Shown: positions 26,047 to 35,715 of the stretch, one piece after another | Layout: each line of letters starts with the position of its first letter | Position numbering within the stretch: position 1 is the stretch's first letter | Source of the DNA: Novosphingobium sp. NDB2Meth1 | GTDB lineage: Bacteria > Pseudomonadota > Alphaproteobacteria > Sphingomonadales > Sphingomonadaceae | Direction: 5' to 3' | Assembly: GCF_900117425.1 (NCBI RefSeq) | Contig: NZ_FPEH01000011.1 | Span: 310,001-374,000, forward strand | DNA length: 64,000 nucleotides | The notes under the pieces: generated by a model | Told to the model about the DNA's origin: nothing | What the model saw: the letters and a program-made list of their open reading frames with translations, nothing else | Database searches by the model: none | Program-made: the position numbers and the translations under genes

Positions 26047-26634
26047 ATGATGATGCCGGACCAAGCGCAAGACCTCGATTCGATCCTGCGGCGCGAGTTG
26101 CTGCCGGGCGAGCACCTGCTGTGGAGCGGCAGGCCTCAACCCGGCAAACTGAACGCGGCGTTTGCGATCTGGTTTTTCGCGATACCATGGACCGCCTTCG
26201 CGCTGTTCTGGGAAGCGATGGCGTTTCTGCCGTGGGTGGCGAGCACGCACACGCCATCCGGCATCCAGTGGAGCTTCGGGATCATTTTCCCGCTGTTCGG
26301 GCTGCCATTCATCGGCGTGGGCCTTGGCATGCTGTGGATGCCCTTCGGTGCCCGACGCAAGGCCGCGCAGACAATCTATGGCCTCACCGACCGCCGCCTG
26401 ATCCGCATTTCCGCCGGCAGGAAGCGCGAGAGCGCCAGCGTGATGCTCGGTCAGATGGGCCCCATCGATGTCAGCGCGGATGCCGACGGCTGCGGCACCT
26501 TGCGCGTCCAGACCGGCACCGTCCGCGACAGCGACGGCGACCGGGTGACCGAGCGTTTCGAAGTCCTCGCCGTGCCCGATGTGGCGCGGCTGGAAAGCTT
26601 GCTGCTGGAGCGGCGGGCGGCAGTTCAGCTCTGA
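26047..26634 (+). CDS. membrane protein with PH-like domain, unknown
   Basis: A 195-residue protein with the pattern of bacterial PH-domain membrane proteins: a lead-in LLPGEHLLWSGRPQPGK, two hydrophobic segments (FAIWFFAIPWTAFALFW and IIFPLFGLPFIGVGLGMLW), then YGLTDRRLIRISAGRK, the strand pair that starts the PH-like fold. These proteins have no fixed biochemical role. Three in-frame ATG codons occur in a row at 26047, 26050 and 26053; any could be used. Its stop is close to a REP-like hairpin shared with flagellin. Confidence 0.72.
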   Translation: MMMPDQAQDLDSILRRELLPGEHLLWSGRPQPGKLNAAFAIWFFAIPWTAFALFWEAMAFLPWVASTHTPSGIQWSFGIIFPLFGLPFIGVGLGMLWMPFGARRKAAQTIYGLTDRRLIRISAGRKRESASVMLGQMGPIDVSADADGCGTLRVQTGTVRDSDGDRVTERFEVLAVPDVARLESLLLERRAAVQL

Positions 26635-26650
26635 ACACGCCCTCCCCCGA

Positions 26651-26690
26651 CCCCTCCCCCCTTCGACAAGCTCAGGATGGGCGGGAGGGG
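26651..26690. repeat. REP-like hairpin between convergent genes
   Basis: CCCCTCCC (26651-26658) pairs perfectly with GGGAGGGG (26683-26690) around a loop containing CTTCGACAAGCTCAG (26661-26675). The same core is found at 36889-36903 and, with small changes, twice near 38.4 kb. It lies between the stops of the membrane protein gene (26634) and flagellin (26698) and may act as a bidirectional terminator. Confidence 0.65.
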
Positions 26691-26697
26691 GAGCAGG

Positions 26698-27579
26698 TTA
26701 CTTGAGCAGCGAGAGGACGTTCTGCTGGGCCTGGTTGGCCTGCGCGATCATCGCGGTCGAAGCCTGGCTCAGGATCTGGGCCTTGGCCATCGCGGTCGTC
26801 TCGGCCGAATAGTCGGTATCGAGAATGCGGCTGCGCGCGTCCGAGAGGTTCGTCACGTTGTCGGTGAGGTTGTTGATCACCGATTCGAGGCGGTTCTGGC
26901 CCGAGCCGAATTCGGCACGCGCGACGTTGATCGCGGTGAGCGCGGCGTCGACATTGTCCATCGTCGTGCCGGCGAGCGTTGCCGTGCTGACGTCGATCGC
27001 CTGCGGGGTGGTCGCCGGATCGTAGGTGGTGTTGGTGCCGCCGAAGAGCTTGGTGCCGTCGATCGCCTTGCTGCGCAGGTCCACCGTATCGGTGGTGTTG
27101 CTGCCGGTCTGGATCGAGAAGGTCGCATCGTCGGAGCCGTCCGCAGCAGGCGCGGCGCCGACCACGGTGAACAGCTTGGTGCCGTTGAAGGTGGTCTTCT
27201 CCAGCACTTCGCTGACCTGCGCCGTGAGGTTGGCGACTTCGGACTGCATCGAAGTGCGGTCGGTATCGGTATACGTCGCCGACTTCGCCTGGATCGCCAG
27301 TTCGCGGATGCGCTGCAGCATGGCGGTGACTTCGTTCAGAGCGCCATCGGCGGTCTGCGCGAAGCTGATGCCGTCGTTGGCGTTGCGGATCCCCTGGCCC
27401 ATGCCCTTGATCTGCGAGGTCATGGTGGTGGTGATCGCAAGACCGGCGGCGTCGTCCTTGGCGCCGTTGATGCGCCTGCCGGTCGAAAGGCGTTCCATCG
27501 CGACGCCGGCCATCTTCGAGGCGCTGTTGGACGCATTCGAGGCACGGATCGCGCTGATATTGGTATTGATGACTGCCAT
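26698..27579 (-). CDS. fliC: flagellin
   Basis: A 293-residue flagellin, short for the family because the variable middle (D2/D3) is small. The N-terminal D0/D1 helices ([16 protein letters not shown], then [22 protein letters not shown]) and C-terminal helices ([19 protein letters not shown] to [12 protein letters not shown]) are complete. It polymerises into the flagellar filament after export by the type III flagellar apparatus. The ATG at 27579 gives the usual MAVINTN start with GGAG about 10 bases upstream. No other flagellar gene is in the window. A GGGGC-CTCAC-GCCCC hairpin lies in its 5' leader. Confidence 0.95.
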   Translation of the reverse strand: MAVINTNISAIRASNASNSASKMAGVAMERLSTGRRINGAKDDAAGLAITTTMTSQIKGMGQGIRNANDGISFAQTADGALNEVTAMLQRIRELAIQAKSATYTDTDRTSMQSEVANLTAQVSEVLEKTTFNGTKLFTVVGAAPAADGSDDATFSIQTGSNTTDTVDLRSKAIDGTKLFGGTNTTYDPATTPQAIDVSTATLAGTTMDNVDAALTAINVARAEFGSGQNRLESVINNLTDNVTNLSDARSRILDTDYSAETTAMAKAQILSQASTAMIAQANQAQQNVLSLLK

Positions 27580-27730
27580 GATGCCCATTCTCCACTATGG
27601 GATGGGGCGTGAGGCCCCGTTCATGTCCCGCAAGGCCAGAACGGCCGAACCTTGCCGGGTTTAAGGCAAGCGCCCTGCCATGCGGTGTGAAGCCCATGCG
27701 GGGGACTGCGTAGGCAGACGGAGTGTGACG

Positions 27731-28375
27731 ATGGAGCCGTTCCTCAGCGTGTTCGACAGTTCGCCCGATGGCGGGCGGGGCCTGGCGCGGGACATGCCGG
27801 TCCGCTGGGCGCTCGAGGAAGCCGGGCGGCCCTATCAGGTGCGGCGGCTGAGCTTTGCCGCACTGAAGGAACCGGAGCATCTTGCCCGGCAGCCTTTCGG
27901 CCAGATCCCCGCCTACGAGGAGGACGGCCTCGTGCTGTTCGAGTCCGGGGCGATCGTGCTGCATGTGGCGGAGGGCTGCCCCACCCTCCTGCCCACCGAT
28001 CGCGCAGCCCGGGCGCGTGCGATCACCTGGGTGTTCGCCGCGGTGAACACGGTCGAGCCGCCGGTGTGGGACTACGACATGGCGGGCTTCTTCGATCGGG
28101 GCAGACCGTGGCAGCACGAGCGCGCGGCTGTGCTGGAGGCGGCCCTGCGCACGCGTCTTGGCCAACTGGCGCAGCATCTGGGAGATGCGGAGTGGCTGGA
28201 AGGTACGTTCACGGCGGGCGACCTCATGATGATCTGCGTGCTGCGGCGGATCGAGGACGCGCCGCTGATGGCGGACTATCCGGCGCTGGCAGCCTATATC
28301 CGGCGAGGAGAGGCGCGACCCGCGTTCCAGCGCGCCTTTGCCGCACAGCGCGCGCTGCTTGACGCTAAGGCGTGA
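27731..28375 (+). CDS. glutathione S-transferase family protein
   Basis: A 214-residue protein with the thioredoxin-like N-terminal GST domain: VRWALEEAGRPYQVRRL and FGQIPAYEEDGLVLFESGAIVLHVAE, where the cis-Pro and the Glu-Ser glutathione-binding pair are recognisable. The C-terminal half is alpha-helical (FTAGDLMMICVLRRIE). It would conjugate or bind glutathione in the cytoplasm; the substrate is unknown. The ATG at 27731 is preferred over GTG 27725 and upstream starts. It ends 57 bases before the helicase start. Confidence 0.85.
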   Translation: MEPFLSVFDSSPDGGRGLARDMPVRWALEEAGRPYQVRRLSFAALKEPEHLARQPFGQIPAYEEDGLVLFESGAIVLHVAEGCPTLLPTDRAARARAITWVFAAVNTVEPPVWDYDMAGFFDRGRPWQHERAAVLEAALRTRLGQLAQHLGDAEWLEGTFTAGDLMMICVLRRIEDAPLMADYPALAAYIRRGEARPAFQRAFAAQRALLDAKA

Positions 28376-28431
28376 ATGCGGCCCGGCGGGCGCTTGCGGC
28401 GCTCCCGGCTTTGCTCTCTAGTGGCCGGACC

Positions 28432-31194
28432 ATGGCCGCCTCATCTCTCCCTGCAATCCACGCCAGCCACAGCGGGTGCTGGCTGCGCGGACCGCTCGGC
28501 ACGCGCCCGGTCGGCAAGGGTGAGGCAATCATGGCGGCGGCCGATACGCCGCTGCTGCTGCTCAACGCGCCGCTGATCGCGAGCCGGCTGGGCTATCCGG
28601 ACCTTTCGGGGCTCGATCTGCTGGAGCTGTTCGCGTTCGTGCATCCGGCGCGGTTCATGGTGCCGACGCCCAAGGGGCTGGCGCAGGCGCTGGGCCTCGC
28701 CGAACCGCGCAGCGATGATGGGGTGCCGGTGCTGCTGCAGGCGGCGGCAGAGGCCTTGCTGGCGACCTGCGAAGACCCGGCCTGGCCCGAGCGCGAAGGC
28801 GCATGGAGCGCGCTGCAATCGCTGGTGCGGCTGCGCTGGCCCTGGGCGGGACTGCTGGCGCCGCGGATCGCCCAGCCGCAGCGCGCCGAGCGCTGGCTGT
28901 TTGCCCGCCTGCCGGAGTGGGAGGAGGCACCCGAGCGGCCTCAGCCTGCGCAGATCGTGCTGGACGACGATGCGATCACCGCGCGGCTTGCCGAACTGAC
29001 CGGCAGCAGGGCCGAGCAACGTCCGGCGCAGCAGGCTTATGCGCGGGCGGCGGGGGCGATGTTTGCGCCGCGCGCCGGGCAGCGCCAGCCGCATATGGTG
29101 CTGGCGCAGGCGGGGACGGGCACCGGCAAGACCTTCGGCTATCTCGCGCCCGCCTCGCTCTGGGCCGAGCAGTCGGGCGGGACGGTGTGGGTTTCGACCT
29201 ATACCAAGGCGCTGCAACGCCAACTGCGGCGGGAAAGCCAGGCTGCGTTTCCGCCTGAGCGGGCCAATGGTCAGGGGGGACGGACGGGGCCGCCGGTGGT
29301 GGTGCGCAAAGGCCGCGAGAATTACCTCTGCCTGCTGAACCTCGAGGATGCGCTGCAGGGCGGGTTTACCGGGCGGCCCGCGATCATGGCGCAGCTGGTG
29401 GCGCGCTGGGCGGCCTATTCGCAGGACGGCGACATGATCGGCGGCGATCTGCCCGGCTGGCTCGGCACGTTGTTCAGGAAGCGCGGGATCACCGCGCTGA
29501 CCGACCAGCGCGGCGAATGCGTCTATGCCGGGTGCCCGCATTTCCGGAAGTGCTTCATCGAGCGCGCGGCGCGGGCTTCGGCCGGGGCGGAGCTGGTGAT
29601 CGCCAACCATGCCTTGGTGATGATCAATGCCGCCCGCGCGCGCGAAGTGGCGCAGCGGCCGACGCGGATCGTGTTCGACGAAGGGCACCACGTGTTCGAG
29701 GCGGCGGACAGCACCTTTGCCGCCGCGCTGACGGGCGCGGAAACGGTGGAACTGCGGCGCTGGGTGATTGGCCCTGAAGGTAGCCAGCGCGGGCGGCGCC
29801 GGGGGCTTGCGGCGCGGCTGGCGGATGTGGCGAGCTATGACGCCGATGGCGCGCGGGCGATTGCCGATGCGCGCGAGGCGGCGACGGCGCTGCCCGGCGA
29901 TGGCTGGCTGGCGCGGATTGTCGAGGGCGCGCCGTTCGGCCCCATCGAAGACCTGCTGGCGGAGACACGCGAACTGGTGCTCGCGCGCGACGAGAGCGGC
30001 GGGCAGGAAGCGGGCTATGGGCTGGAGACCGAGGCGGCGCAGCTGGGCGGCGCGTTCATCGAGGTGGCGGGCCGCGCGCAGGAGGCGCTTGAGGCGCTGC
30101 GTCAGCCTTTGCTGCGGCTGGCGCTGCGGCTGGAAGCGCTGATCGAGGAAGGGCCGGACTGGCTCGACGGCCCGGCGCGGGCGCGCATCGAGGGTGCGCG
30201 CGGCGCGATCGGCTGGCGGACCGATCTGCTTTCCGGATGGGTCGCCTTGCTGGCGCGGCTGGGCGGGCCGGGCGATCCGGAATTCGTCGACTGGCTGGCG
30301 CTGGAACGCTCGGAGGGGCGCGAGTGGGATATCGGGCTGCACCGGCGCTATCTCGATCCGATGAAGCCCTTTGCCGAGGCGGTGCTGGCAGGCGCGCATG
30401 GGGTGATGATGACCTCCGCGACGCTGACCGATGGCGCCGAAACGCAGCAGGGGGACTGGTCCGGCGCGGTCGAGCGCAGCGGGGCGCCGCAGCTGGGGGT
30501 GAGGCCTGAAGTCTTCGCGGCGCCCAGCCCGTTCGACTATGCGAAGAATGCCGAAGTGCTGATCGTGACCGATGTGCCCAAGGGCGATATCCCCGCGCTG
30601 GCGAACGCTTATGGCCGCCTGATCGAGGCATCGGGCGGCGGTGCGCTGGGGCTGTTCACCGCGATCCGGCGGCTGCGCGCGGTCTATGGCCGGATTGCCG
30701 ACCGGCTGGCGCGCGGGGGGCTGCCGCTGTTTGCCCAGCATGTCGATCCGATCGATACGGGCACGCTGGTCGATATCTTCCGCGACGATCCGCGCGCCTC
30801 GCTGCTCGGCACCGATGCCTTGCGCGACGGGGTGGACGTGCCGGGCCATTCGCTGCGGCTGGTGGTGATGGAGCAAGTGCCGTGGCCCAAGCCTTCGATC
30901 CTCCACCGCGCGCGGCGGCTGGCCCATGCGGAGAAGTTCGGTGGTGGCGGGCAAGCGCATGACGACCGCATCATCCGCGCGCGGCTGGCGCAGGCGTTCG
31001 GGCGGTTGATCCGCACCGGCACCGACAAGGGGCATTTCGTGGTGCTTTCGTCCGCCTTCCCCTCGCGCCTGCTGAGTGCTTTTCCGCCGGGGACGCCGGT
31101 GCGCCGCGTTACGCTCGATGCGGCTTTACAAAGCGTGGCGGGGCGTGTTTCAGAGGGGTCCGTCACGCCCCTGCCGTCCGAGACTCGCCCTTGA
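28432..31194 (+). CDS. dinG: ATP-dependent DNA helicase, DinG/XPD type
   Basis: A 920-residue superfamily 2 helicase. Walker A is GTGTGKTFGYLAPA, the DEAH-type Walker B is DEGHH, and four cysteines at about 300, 363, 368 and 374 (GECVYAGCPHFRKC) are positioned like the iron-sulphur cluster of DinG/XPD. The C-terminal helicase motif VPWPKPSILHRARRL is also present. DinG proteins unwind DNA 5' to 3' and resolve R-loops or damaged forks. At 920 residues it is longer than E. coli DinG (716), with an extra N-terminal domain of about 200 residues. The start at ATG 28432 is preferred; GTG 28372 overlaps the GST stop. Confidence 0.88.
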   Translation: MAASSLPAIHASHSGCWLRGPLGTRPVGKGEAIMAAADTPLLLLNAPLIASRLGYPDLSGLDLLELFAFVHPARFMVPTPKGLAQALGLAEPRSDDGVPVLLQAAAEALLATCEDPAWPEREGAWSALQSLVRLRWPWAGLLAPRIAQPQRAERWLFARLPEWEEAPERPQPAQIVLDDDAITARLAELTGSRAEQRPAQQAYARAAGAMFAPRAGQRQPHMVLAQAGTGTGKTFGYLAPASLWAEQSGGTVWVSTYTKALQRQLRRESQAAFPPERANGQGGRTGPPVVVRKGRENYLCLLNLEDALQGGFTGRPAIMAQLVARWAAYSQDGDMIGGDLPGWLGTLFRKRGITALTDQRGECVYAGCPHFRKCFIERAARASAGAELVIANHALVMINAARAREVAQRPTRIVFDEGHHVFEAADSTFAAALTGAETVELRRWVIGPEGSQRGRRRGLAARLADVASYDADGARAIADAREAATALPGDGWLARIVEGAPFGPIEDLLAETRELVLARDESGGQEAGYGLETEAAQLGGAFIEVAGRAQEALEALRQPLLRLALRLEALIEEGPDWLDGPARARIEGARGAIGWRTDLLSGWVALLARLGGPGDPEFVDWLALERSEGREWDIGLHRRYLDPMKPFAEAVLAGAHGVMMTSATLTDGAETQQGDWSGAVERSGAPQLGVRPEVFAAPSPFDYAKNAEVLIVTDVPKGDIPALANAYGRLIEASGGGALGLFTAIRRLRAVYGRIADRLARGGLPLFAQHVDPIDTGTLVDIFRDDPRASLLGTDALRDGVDVPGHSLRLVVMEQVPWPKPSILHRARRLAHAEKFGGGGQAHDDRIIRARLAQAFGRLIRTGTDKGHFVVLSSAFPSRLLSAFPPGTPVRRVTLDAALQSVAGRVSEGSVTPLPSETRP

Positions 31195-31736
31195 AAACGC
31201 TCGCTCTGCTGCGCCACGCGAAGTCCGACTGGTCCGACGCACGGGCGCGCGATTTCGACCGGCCCTTGAACGACCGCGGCGTGCGCGGCGCGCGGGCGAT
31301 GGGCGAATATATCAAGAGCACGTGCCTGCGCGTCGAACGCATTCTCGCCTCCCCCGCCGTGCGCGTGGCCGAGACGATCGAGGAAGCGAGCAAGGCCTGG
31401 GGGCACACGTTTCCGGTCGAGTGGGACCGGCGCATCTACCTTGCGAGTTCGGCGACGCTCATCGACTTGCTGCGCGAGCTATCGGGCGAGCCCGCGAGCG
31501 TGCTGATGATCGGGCACAATCCGGGGCTGGAGGACCTGATCTTCGACCTCGTGCCAGACGATGGAACCAGTCCGCTGCGCGAGGAAGTGGAAGTGAAGTT
31601 TCCGACCGCGACCTTCGCAGTGATGGAACTCGCCATCGAGCGCTGGGCGGACATCGACGAGCGCTGCGCCAAGCTTGTGGCGATGAAGCGGCCGAGGGAC
31701 CTTGACCCGGCGCTGGGGCCGACGCTGAACGATTGA
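31191..31736 (+). CDS. histidine phosphatase, SixA-like
   Basis: A 181-residue member of the histidine phosphatase (phosphoglycerate-mutase-like) superfamily. The N-terminal LLRHAKSDWSD has the catalytic Arg-His pair, and MIGHNPGLEDL the second His, both as in SixA. SixA dephosphorylates phosphohistidine on HPt domains or PTS proteins, though the target here is unknown. It begins at TTG 31191, which overlaps the helicase stop codon (TTGA), so it is translationally coupled to that gene. Confidence 0.85.
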   Translation: MKTLALLRHAKSDWSDARARDFDRPLNDRGVRGARAMGEYIKSTCLRVERILASPAVRVAETIEEASKAWGHTFPVEWDRRIYLASSATLIDLLRELSGEPASVLMIGHNPGLEDLIFDLVPDDGTSPLREEVEVKFPTATFAVMELAIERWADIDERCAKLVAMKRPRDLDPALGPTLND

Positions 31737-31751
31737 TCAGAGAGGCTAAGG

Positions 31752-32294
31752 ATGCGGCGACTCAATTGGGCCTCAGTTGCACCATCGTTTGGCATCTGGA
31801 TGCTTATCATGGGCATCCTGTCTTACGGTTTCGTGTTCATCAACTTTGCTGATCCCCCTTGCACGCGGCCGAGCGAGTTTCGGTTATTTGTCGTGCCCGC
31901 ATCTTTCGTGGCTTCATCAATCATCTTTTTCAGCCTGATTTTCCGAGGTGGGAGGAGAACCGGGATTATCGCGCTGCTCCTTCCTGTCCTCGCCGCATGC
32001 GCGTATGAGGCTACGGAACCGCTTGAAACTGCTCGGCAGAAGAAGTGTGCGGCACAAACCTTGCCTGAGGCGATCGCCAGTTGCCGGGCAAATCCATCGC
32101 ACTATCGGCTCGGCAAAAGCCCATCCGGTTTTGCAACGGTAACACTGCACGCTCCGGGAACAACGGACCGGAGCTGGTCATGCCTCGAAGACTGGGCAGC
32201 GCGGAACGGCAAGTATTCCATGGTGATCGACGAGTCAGTTTATGCTGCGGCACGAGCAGCGTATCAGCGCTCACAGTCTGCGAAGAAGCGCTAG
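31752..32294 (+). CDS. membrane protein of unknown function, atypical composition
   Basis: A 180-residue protein with two or three hydrophobic helices (FGIWMLIMGILSYGFVFINF, FVVPASFVASSIIFFSLIF, GIIALLLPVLAACAY) and a soluble C-terminal part with Cys residues. GAGG lies about 6 bases before the ATG. The gene is visibly less GC-rich than its neighbours and uses A/T-ending codons more often, which suggests acquisition from elsewhere. No family is recognised. Confidence 0.6.
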   Translation: MRRLNWASVAPSFGIWMLIMGILSYGFVFINFADPPCTRPSEFRLFVVPASFVASSIIFFSLIFRGGRRTGIIALLLPVLAACAYEATEPLETARQKKCAAQTLPEAIASCRANPSHYRLGKSPSGFATVTLHAPGTTDRSWSCLEDWAARNGKYSMVIDESVYAAARAAYQRSQSAKKR

Positions 32295-32328
32295 CTCTTC
32301 GTCATCCGCCGAACGATAGGCACTACCC

Positions 32329-32781
32329 TTACTCCTCCAGCGCCCCCGCCAGCCTGCCCCGGACGCTCTCGAGATGGCGGCGCAGGATGCGGATGGCGGC
32401 GATGATTTCGTCTTCCGCCGGCATCGGCGCGGCGGGCGTGGTGGCCTGCGGGGCGGGCGCTGATGCGGGAGCAGCCTTGGGAGTGCCCTTCCCCGAAAGC
32501 GCCTGCCGTGCGCCGCGGATCGTGTAGCCTTCGCGGTGGAGCAGCTGGTCGATGCGAGTGACGAGCGCGATGTCTTCGGGCCGGTAGTAGCGACGGCCGC
32601 CCGCGCGGGTGAGCGGCTTCAGCATCGGGAACTGCTCTTCCCAGTAGCGCAGGACGTGCTGCTTGACGCCGAGCGCCTTGGCGACTTCGCCGATCGTGCG
32701 CAGGGCATCCGGCTCCTTGCCATCTTCAAAGGCAGGAGCGGCAATCGGCGCAGACCCTACGGTATCAACTGCTGGCAGCAA
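32329..32781 (-). CDS. MerR-family transcriptional regulator
   Basis: A 150-residue regulator. The MerR helix-turn-helix is at about 28-60 ([29 protein letters not shown]) and the wing is at [14 protein letters not shown]. The C-terminal third is Ala/Pro-rich then helical ([15 protein letters not shown]), with no metal-binding Cys. It starts at TTG 32781, inside the end of ihfA (17-base overlap), with GAAGGA 5 bases upstream. This 'ihfA-merR' pairing after plsX-fabH is standard in alphaproteobacteria and the regulator's targets are unknown. Confidence 0.85.
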   Translation of the reverse strand: MLPAVDTVGSAPIAAPAFEDGKEPDALRTIGEVAKALGVKQHVLRYWEEQFPMLKPLTRAGGRRYYRPEDIALVTRIDQLLHREGYTIRGARQALSGKGTPKAAPASAPAPQATTPAAPMPAEDEIIAAIRILRRHLESVRGRLAGALEE

Positions 32782-33064
32782 TCCGGTCCTTCAGCATCTG
32801 GCTCGCGCGGAACGTCATGACGCGGCGCGGGGTGATGGGCACTTCCACACCGGTCTTGGGATTGCGACCGATGCGTTCGGCCTTGTCCCGTAGCAGAAAG
32901 GTTCCGAAACCGGAAATCTTTACGTTTTCGCCCTCGGACAGCGCTTCGCACATGTGATCGAGGATCGACTCGACCAAGGTCAGTGAATCTGCACGCGACA
33001 GCCCGACGCGGCGATTGATGCTCTCTGCAAGATCAGCGCGAGTAAGAGTCCCTACCGAACGCAT
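32765..33064 (-). CDS. ihfA: integration host factor, alpha subunit
   Basis: A 99-residue HU/IHF-family DNA-bending protein: [29 protein letters not shown], then [14 protein letters not shown] and [23 protein letters not shown], the family signature with the intercalating Pro in GRNPKTG. The alpha identity rests on context (plsX-fabH-ihfA-merR). IHF bends DNA in promoters, replication and recombination. The ATG at 33064 gives the conserved start; the longer frame to 33109 lacks a ribosome-binding site. Its 3' end overlaps the merR gene. Confidence 0.93.
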   Translation of the reverse strand: MRSVGTLTRADLAESINRRVGLSRADSLTLVESILDHMCEALSEGENVKISGFGTFLLRDKAERIGRNPKTGVEVPITPRRVMTFRASQMLKDRIAASS

Positions 33065-33101
33065 CCTCGATTCCCCCGATAAAAAACCGACAAGCTGGCT
33101 T

Positions 33102-33117
33102 GACACCATACAGTGTC
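33102..33117. promoter_or_regulatory. palindrome upstream of ihfA
   Basis: GACAC-catacа-GTGTC forms a perfect 5-bp inverted repeat with a 6-base spacer, 38 bases upstream of the ihfA start in the 149-bp gap after fabH. Its position fits an operator or promoter element for ihfA. No known site is matched. Confidence 0.3.
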
Positions 33118-33213
33118 CGGCAAGCTTTACAATCGTCTTTCAGGATTATTTTATCGGCCAATGCATTGGTCTGCAACGAAAACTGTGGGTACAAAGTTTC
33201 CGTTTCGGCAAAA

Positions 33214-34191
33214 TCAGACGCGGATGAGGCTCGCGCCCCAGGTGAATCCGCCGCCCATTGCCTCGAACATCACGAGGTCACCGGGCTTGATCCGGCCATC
33301 GCGCACCGCCGTATCGTAGGCGAGCGGGACCGAGGCGGCGCTGGTATTGGCATGCTCGCCGACGGTGACGACGACCTTTTCGGCCGGCAGATCGAGCTTG
33401 CGCGCGGTCGCATCGAGGATGCGCGCGTTGGCCTGGTGCGGCACGACCCAGTCAATATCCGCAGCGGTGAGGCCGGCGGCGGCGAGCGTTTCCTCAAGCA
33501 CCGCGGCCAGGTTCACCACCGCGTGGCGGAACACTTCGCGGCCCTTCATGCGCAGCTTGCCGACTGTGCCGGTGGTGGAAGGCCCGCCATCGACATGGAG
33601 CAGGTCGTTGTGAGCGCCGTCGGCGTGGAGCCGGGTGGCGAGCACGCCGGGGGCGGCCGGATCGCTCTCGTCGACATCGACCGCTTCGAGCACGACAGCA
33701 CCCGCGCCGTCGCCGAAGAGCACGCACGTCGTGCGGTCCTCCCAGTCAAGCAGGCGGCTCATTGTCTCGGCGCCGATCACCAGCGCGCGCTTGGCCGCGC
33801 CCGTGCGCAGCAGCGCATCGGCAGTGGCGAAAGCATAGAGGAAGCCCGAACAGACCGCCGCGACATCGAACGCGATGCCGCCGCGGCAGCCGAGCGCGTT
33901 CTGGACGATGGTGGCGGTCGCCGGGAAGGTCTGGTCCGGACTGCAGGTGCCAAGCACGATGAGATCGATCGACGCGGCCTCGATCCCGGCGGCTTCGAGC
34001 GCCTTGCGCGCGGCTTCACTCGCCAGCGTGGCGGTCGTTTCCCCCTCGCCCGCGATGTAGCGGTTGCGGATGCCGGTGCGCTCGACGATCCACTCGTCGG
34101 TCGTATCGACCATGGTCGACATCTCGGCATTGGAGACGGCGCGGGCTGGCAGGGCGGAACCGCTGCCGCGAATGACGGAGCGCAAGGTCAT
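33214..34191 (-). CDS. fabH: beta-ketoacyl-ACP synthase III
   Basis: A 325-residue KAS III. The catalytic triad is visible: Cys114 in [10 protein letters not shown], His in [10 protein letters not shown], Asn in [10 protein letters not shown]. It condenses an acyl-CoA with malonyl-ACP to start fatty-acid synthesis. It overlaps plsX by 4 bases (ATGA) and belongs to the rpmF-plsX-fabH operon, linking phospholipid and fatty-acid initiation to ribosome production. Confidence 0.96.
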   Translation of the reverse strand: MTLRSVIRGSGSALPARAVSNAEMSTMVDTTDEWIVERTGIRNRYIAGEGETTATLASEAARKALEAAGIEAASIDLIVLGTCSPDQTFPATATIVQNALGCRGGIAFDVAAVCSGFLYAFATADALLRTGAAKRALVIGAETMSRLLDWEDRTTCVLFGDGAGAVVLEAVDVDESDPAAPGVLATRLHADGAHNDLLHVDGGPSTTGTVGKLRMKGREVFRHAVVNLAAVLEETLAAAGLTAADIDWVVPHQANARILDATARKLDLPAEKVVVTVGEHANTSAASVPLAYDTAVRDGRIKPGDLVMFEAMGGGFTWGASLIRV

Positions 34192-35264
34192 GCCGGGGTC
34201 TCCGGCGCCGGACGCACGCGGGTGGCGGCGCTGCGCATGACGTCCTGCCCGGCCTGCGCGAGGTCGGCGGCGATGCGTTCGGTCAGGCGCTCGGACAGCA
34301 GGCGCGCGGTGACCGCGACGGCATGGGCGACACCGAGCGCGGATGCACTCCCGTGGCTTTTCACGACAACACCATTGAGGCCAAGGAACACCGCACCGTT
34401 GTGATTGTTGGGATCGAGATGATGCTTCAAGAGCTCGGTCGCCGGTTTGGAAATGAGGAAGCCGAACTTCGAGCGCAGCGAGCTGGAAAAGCTGCGGCGC
34501 AGAAGATCGGCGACGAAGCGCGCGGCGCCTTCCATGGCCTTGAGCGCGATATTGCCGGTGAAGCCATCGGTGACGACGACGTCGACATCGCCGCGCGAGA
34601 GCTTGTCCGCCTCGGTGAAACCATCGAACCGGAAGGCGAGCGCTTCCTGCGCCTGCTTGAGCATGGCGGCGGCGTCGCGCAGTTCATCGGTGCCCTTGAT
34701 TTCCTCGGTGCCGATGTTGAGCAGGCGCACGCGCGGTTCGGACTGGCCATGGACGATGCGGGCATAGGCCGCGCCCATGATCGCGAACTGCACGAGATTG
34801 CGCGCATCGCATTCGGTGTTGGCACCGAGATCGAGCATGACGAGATCGTGGTCGCCCAGCGTGGGCACCAGCGCCGCGAGCGCGGGACGGTCGATGCCCG
34901 GCATCGTGCGCAGCGCGACTTTGGACATGGCCATGAGCGCGCCGGTGTTGCCCGCGCTGACCGCAGCACCGGCAGCGCCGCTCTTCACCGCGTCGATGGC
35001 AAGACCCATCGAGGTCGTGCGGGCACGGCGGAGCGCCTGGGTGGGCTTTTCATCCCCCGCGACGACATCCGGTGCATGCAGGATTTCGGAGGCAGCGCGC
35101 AGGTTCGGGTGAGCATCGAGCGCCTGCTTGATCGCGGTTTCATCACCGACAAGCAGGAACTTGAACTGATCGTGCTGGCGACGCGCGAGCGCCGCGCCTT
35201 CGACCATGACGCGCACGCCCACATCGCCGCCCATCGCATCTACGGCGATACGCGGCAAAGCCAT
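34188..35264 (-). CDS. plsX: phosphate acyltransferase
   Basis: A 358-residue protein of usual PlsX length. It begins [21 protein letters not shown] and has [29 protein letters not shown] and [17 protein letters not shown], all PlsX signatures. It makes acyl-phosphate from acyl-ACP for PlsY in phospholipid synthesis. The start at 35264 is the family start; it follows rpmF by 29 bases and overlaps fabH by 4. Confidence 0.96.
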   Translation of the reverse strand: MALPRIAVDAMGGDVGVRVMVEGAALARRQHDQFKFLLVGDETAIKQALDAHPNLRAASEILHAPDVVAGDEKPTQALRRARTTSMGLAIDAVKSGAAGAAVSAGNTGALMAMSKVALRTMPGIDRPALAALVPTLGDHDLVMLDLGANTECDARNLVQFAIMGAAYARIVHGQSEPRVRLLNIGTEEIKGTDELRDAAAMLKQAQEALAFRFDGFTEADKLSRGDVDVVVTDGFTGNIALKAMEGAARFVADLLRRSFSSSLRSKFGFLISKPATELLKHHLDPNNHNGAVFLGLNGVVVKSHGSASALGVAHAVAVTARLLSERLTERIAADLAQAGQDVMRSAATRVRPAPETPA

Positions 35265-35293
35265 AACCCGGCTGTCTCCCCCCTCAGCCGAAA

Positions 35294-35473
35294 TCAGAGG
35301 CCGACGGCGATGATCTCGCGGCCGTTGTAGTGCCCGCAGGCACCGCACAGCATGTGCGGGCGCTTGAGCTCACCACAGTTGGAGCACTCGTGGAAGGCTT
35401 CGGCCTTCAGCGCGTCGTGGCTGCGACGCATGCCCCGGCGGGAGGGCGAGGTCTTTCTTTTGGGGACGGCCAT
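35294..35473 (-). CDS. rpmF: 50S ribosomal protein L32
   Basis: A 59-residue protein encoded from ATG 35473. It begins [20 protein letters not shown] and has two CxxC pairs (C30/C33 and C43/C46, in CSNC and CGAC), so it is the zinc-binding form of L32. The C-terminus [11 protein letters not shown] is typical. It is the first gene of the rpmF-plsX-fabH operon, the common bacterial arrangement. The 242 bp upstream to the MAPEG gene carry no other gene that I can support and presumably its promoter. Confidence 0.95.
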   Translation of the reverse strand: MAVPKRKTSPSRRGMRRSHDALKAEAFHECSNCGELKRPHMLCGACGHYNGREIIAVGL

Positions 35474-35715
35474 CTCGGCACCTGTTCCTGATCTTGAAGT
35501 CGTCTACGGGCTAGCGCGATAGGCAAAACCCGCCGGATGCACAACCCCCGTGCGGAAGCCCGATATGAGCGCCCCGACGGGAATACGGCAGCCAAGCTGG
35601 AGTCGCCAATCGCGGGCGAAGGCGCGCCTATACGGATTTCTGGATGCTTTGCAAGCGCGGGGGCGCTACGAGGGCTGCAGGGTGTGACAACAAAACCAAT
35701 GGGGATAACCTGAAT

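Noticed and set aside
27580..27680. Sigma-54 or sigma-28 promoter for flagellin
   Set aside because: I could not find a sequence in the leader with the required -24/-12 (TGGC-N-TTGC) spacing or a good sigma-28 match.
28441..31035. An 864-codon frame antisense to the helicase
   Set aside because: Low-complexity composition (Arg, Gln, Pro, Ala) and no motif; the helicase on the other strand has Walker, DEAH and Fe-S cysteine motifs.
33100..33133. TTGACA and TACAAT on the plus strand in the ihfA gap
   Set aside because: The spacing of 22 bases is too long for a sigma-70 promoter and no plus-strand gene follows.
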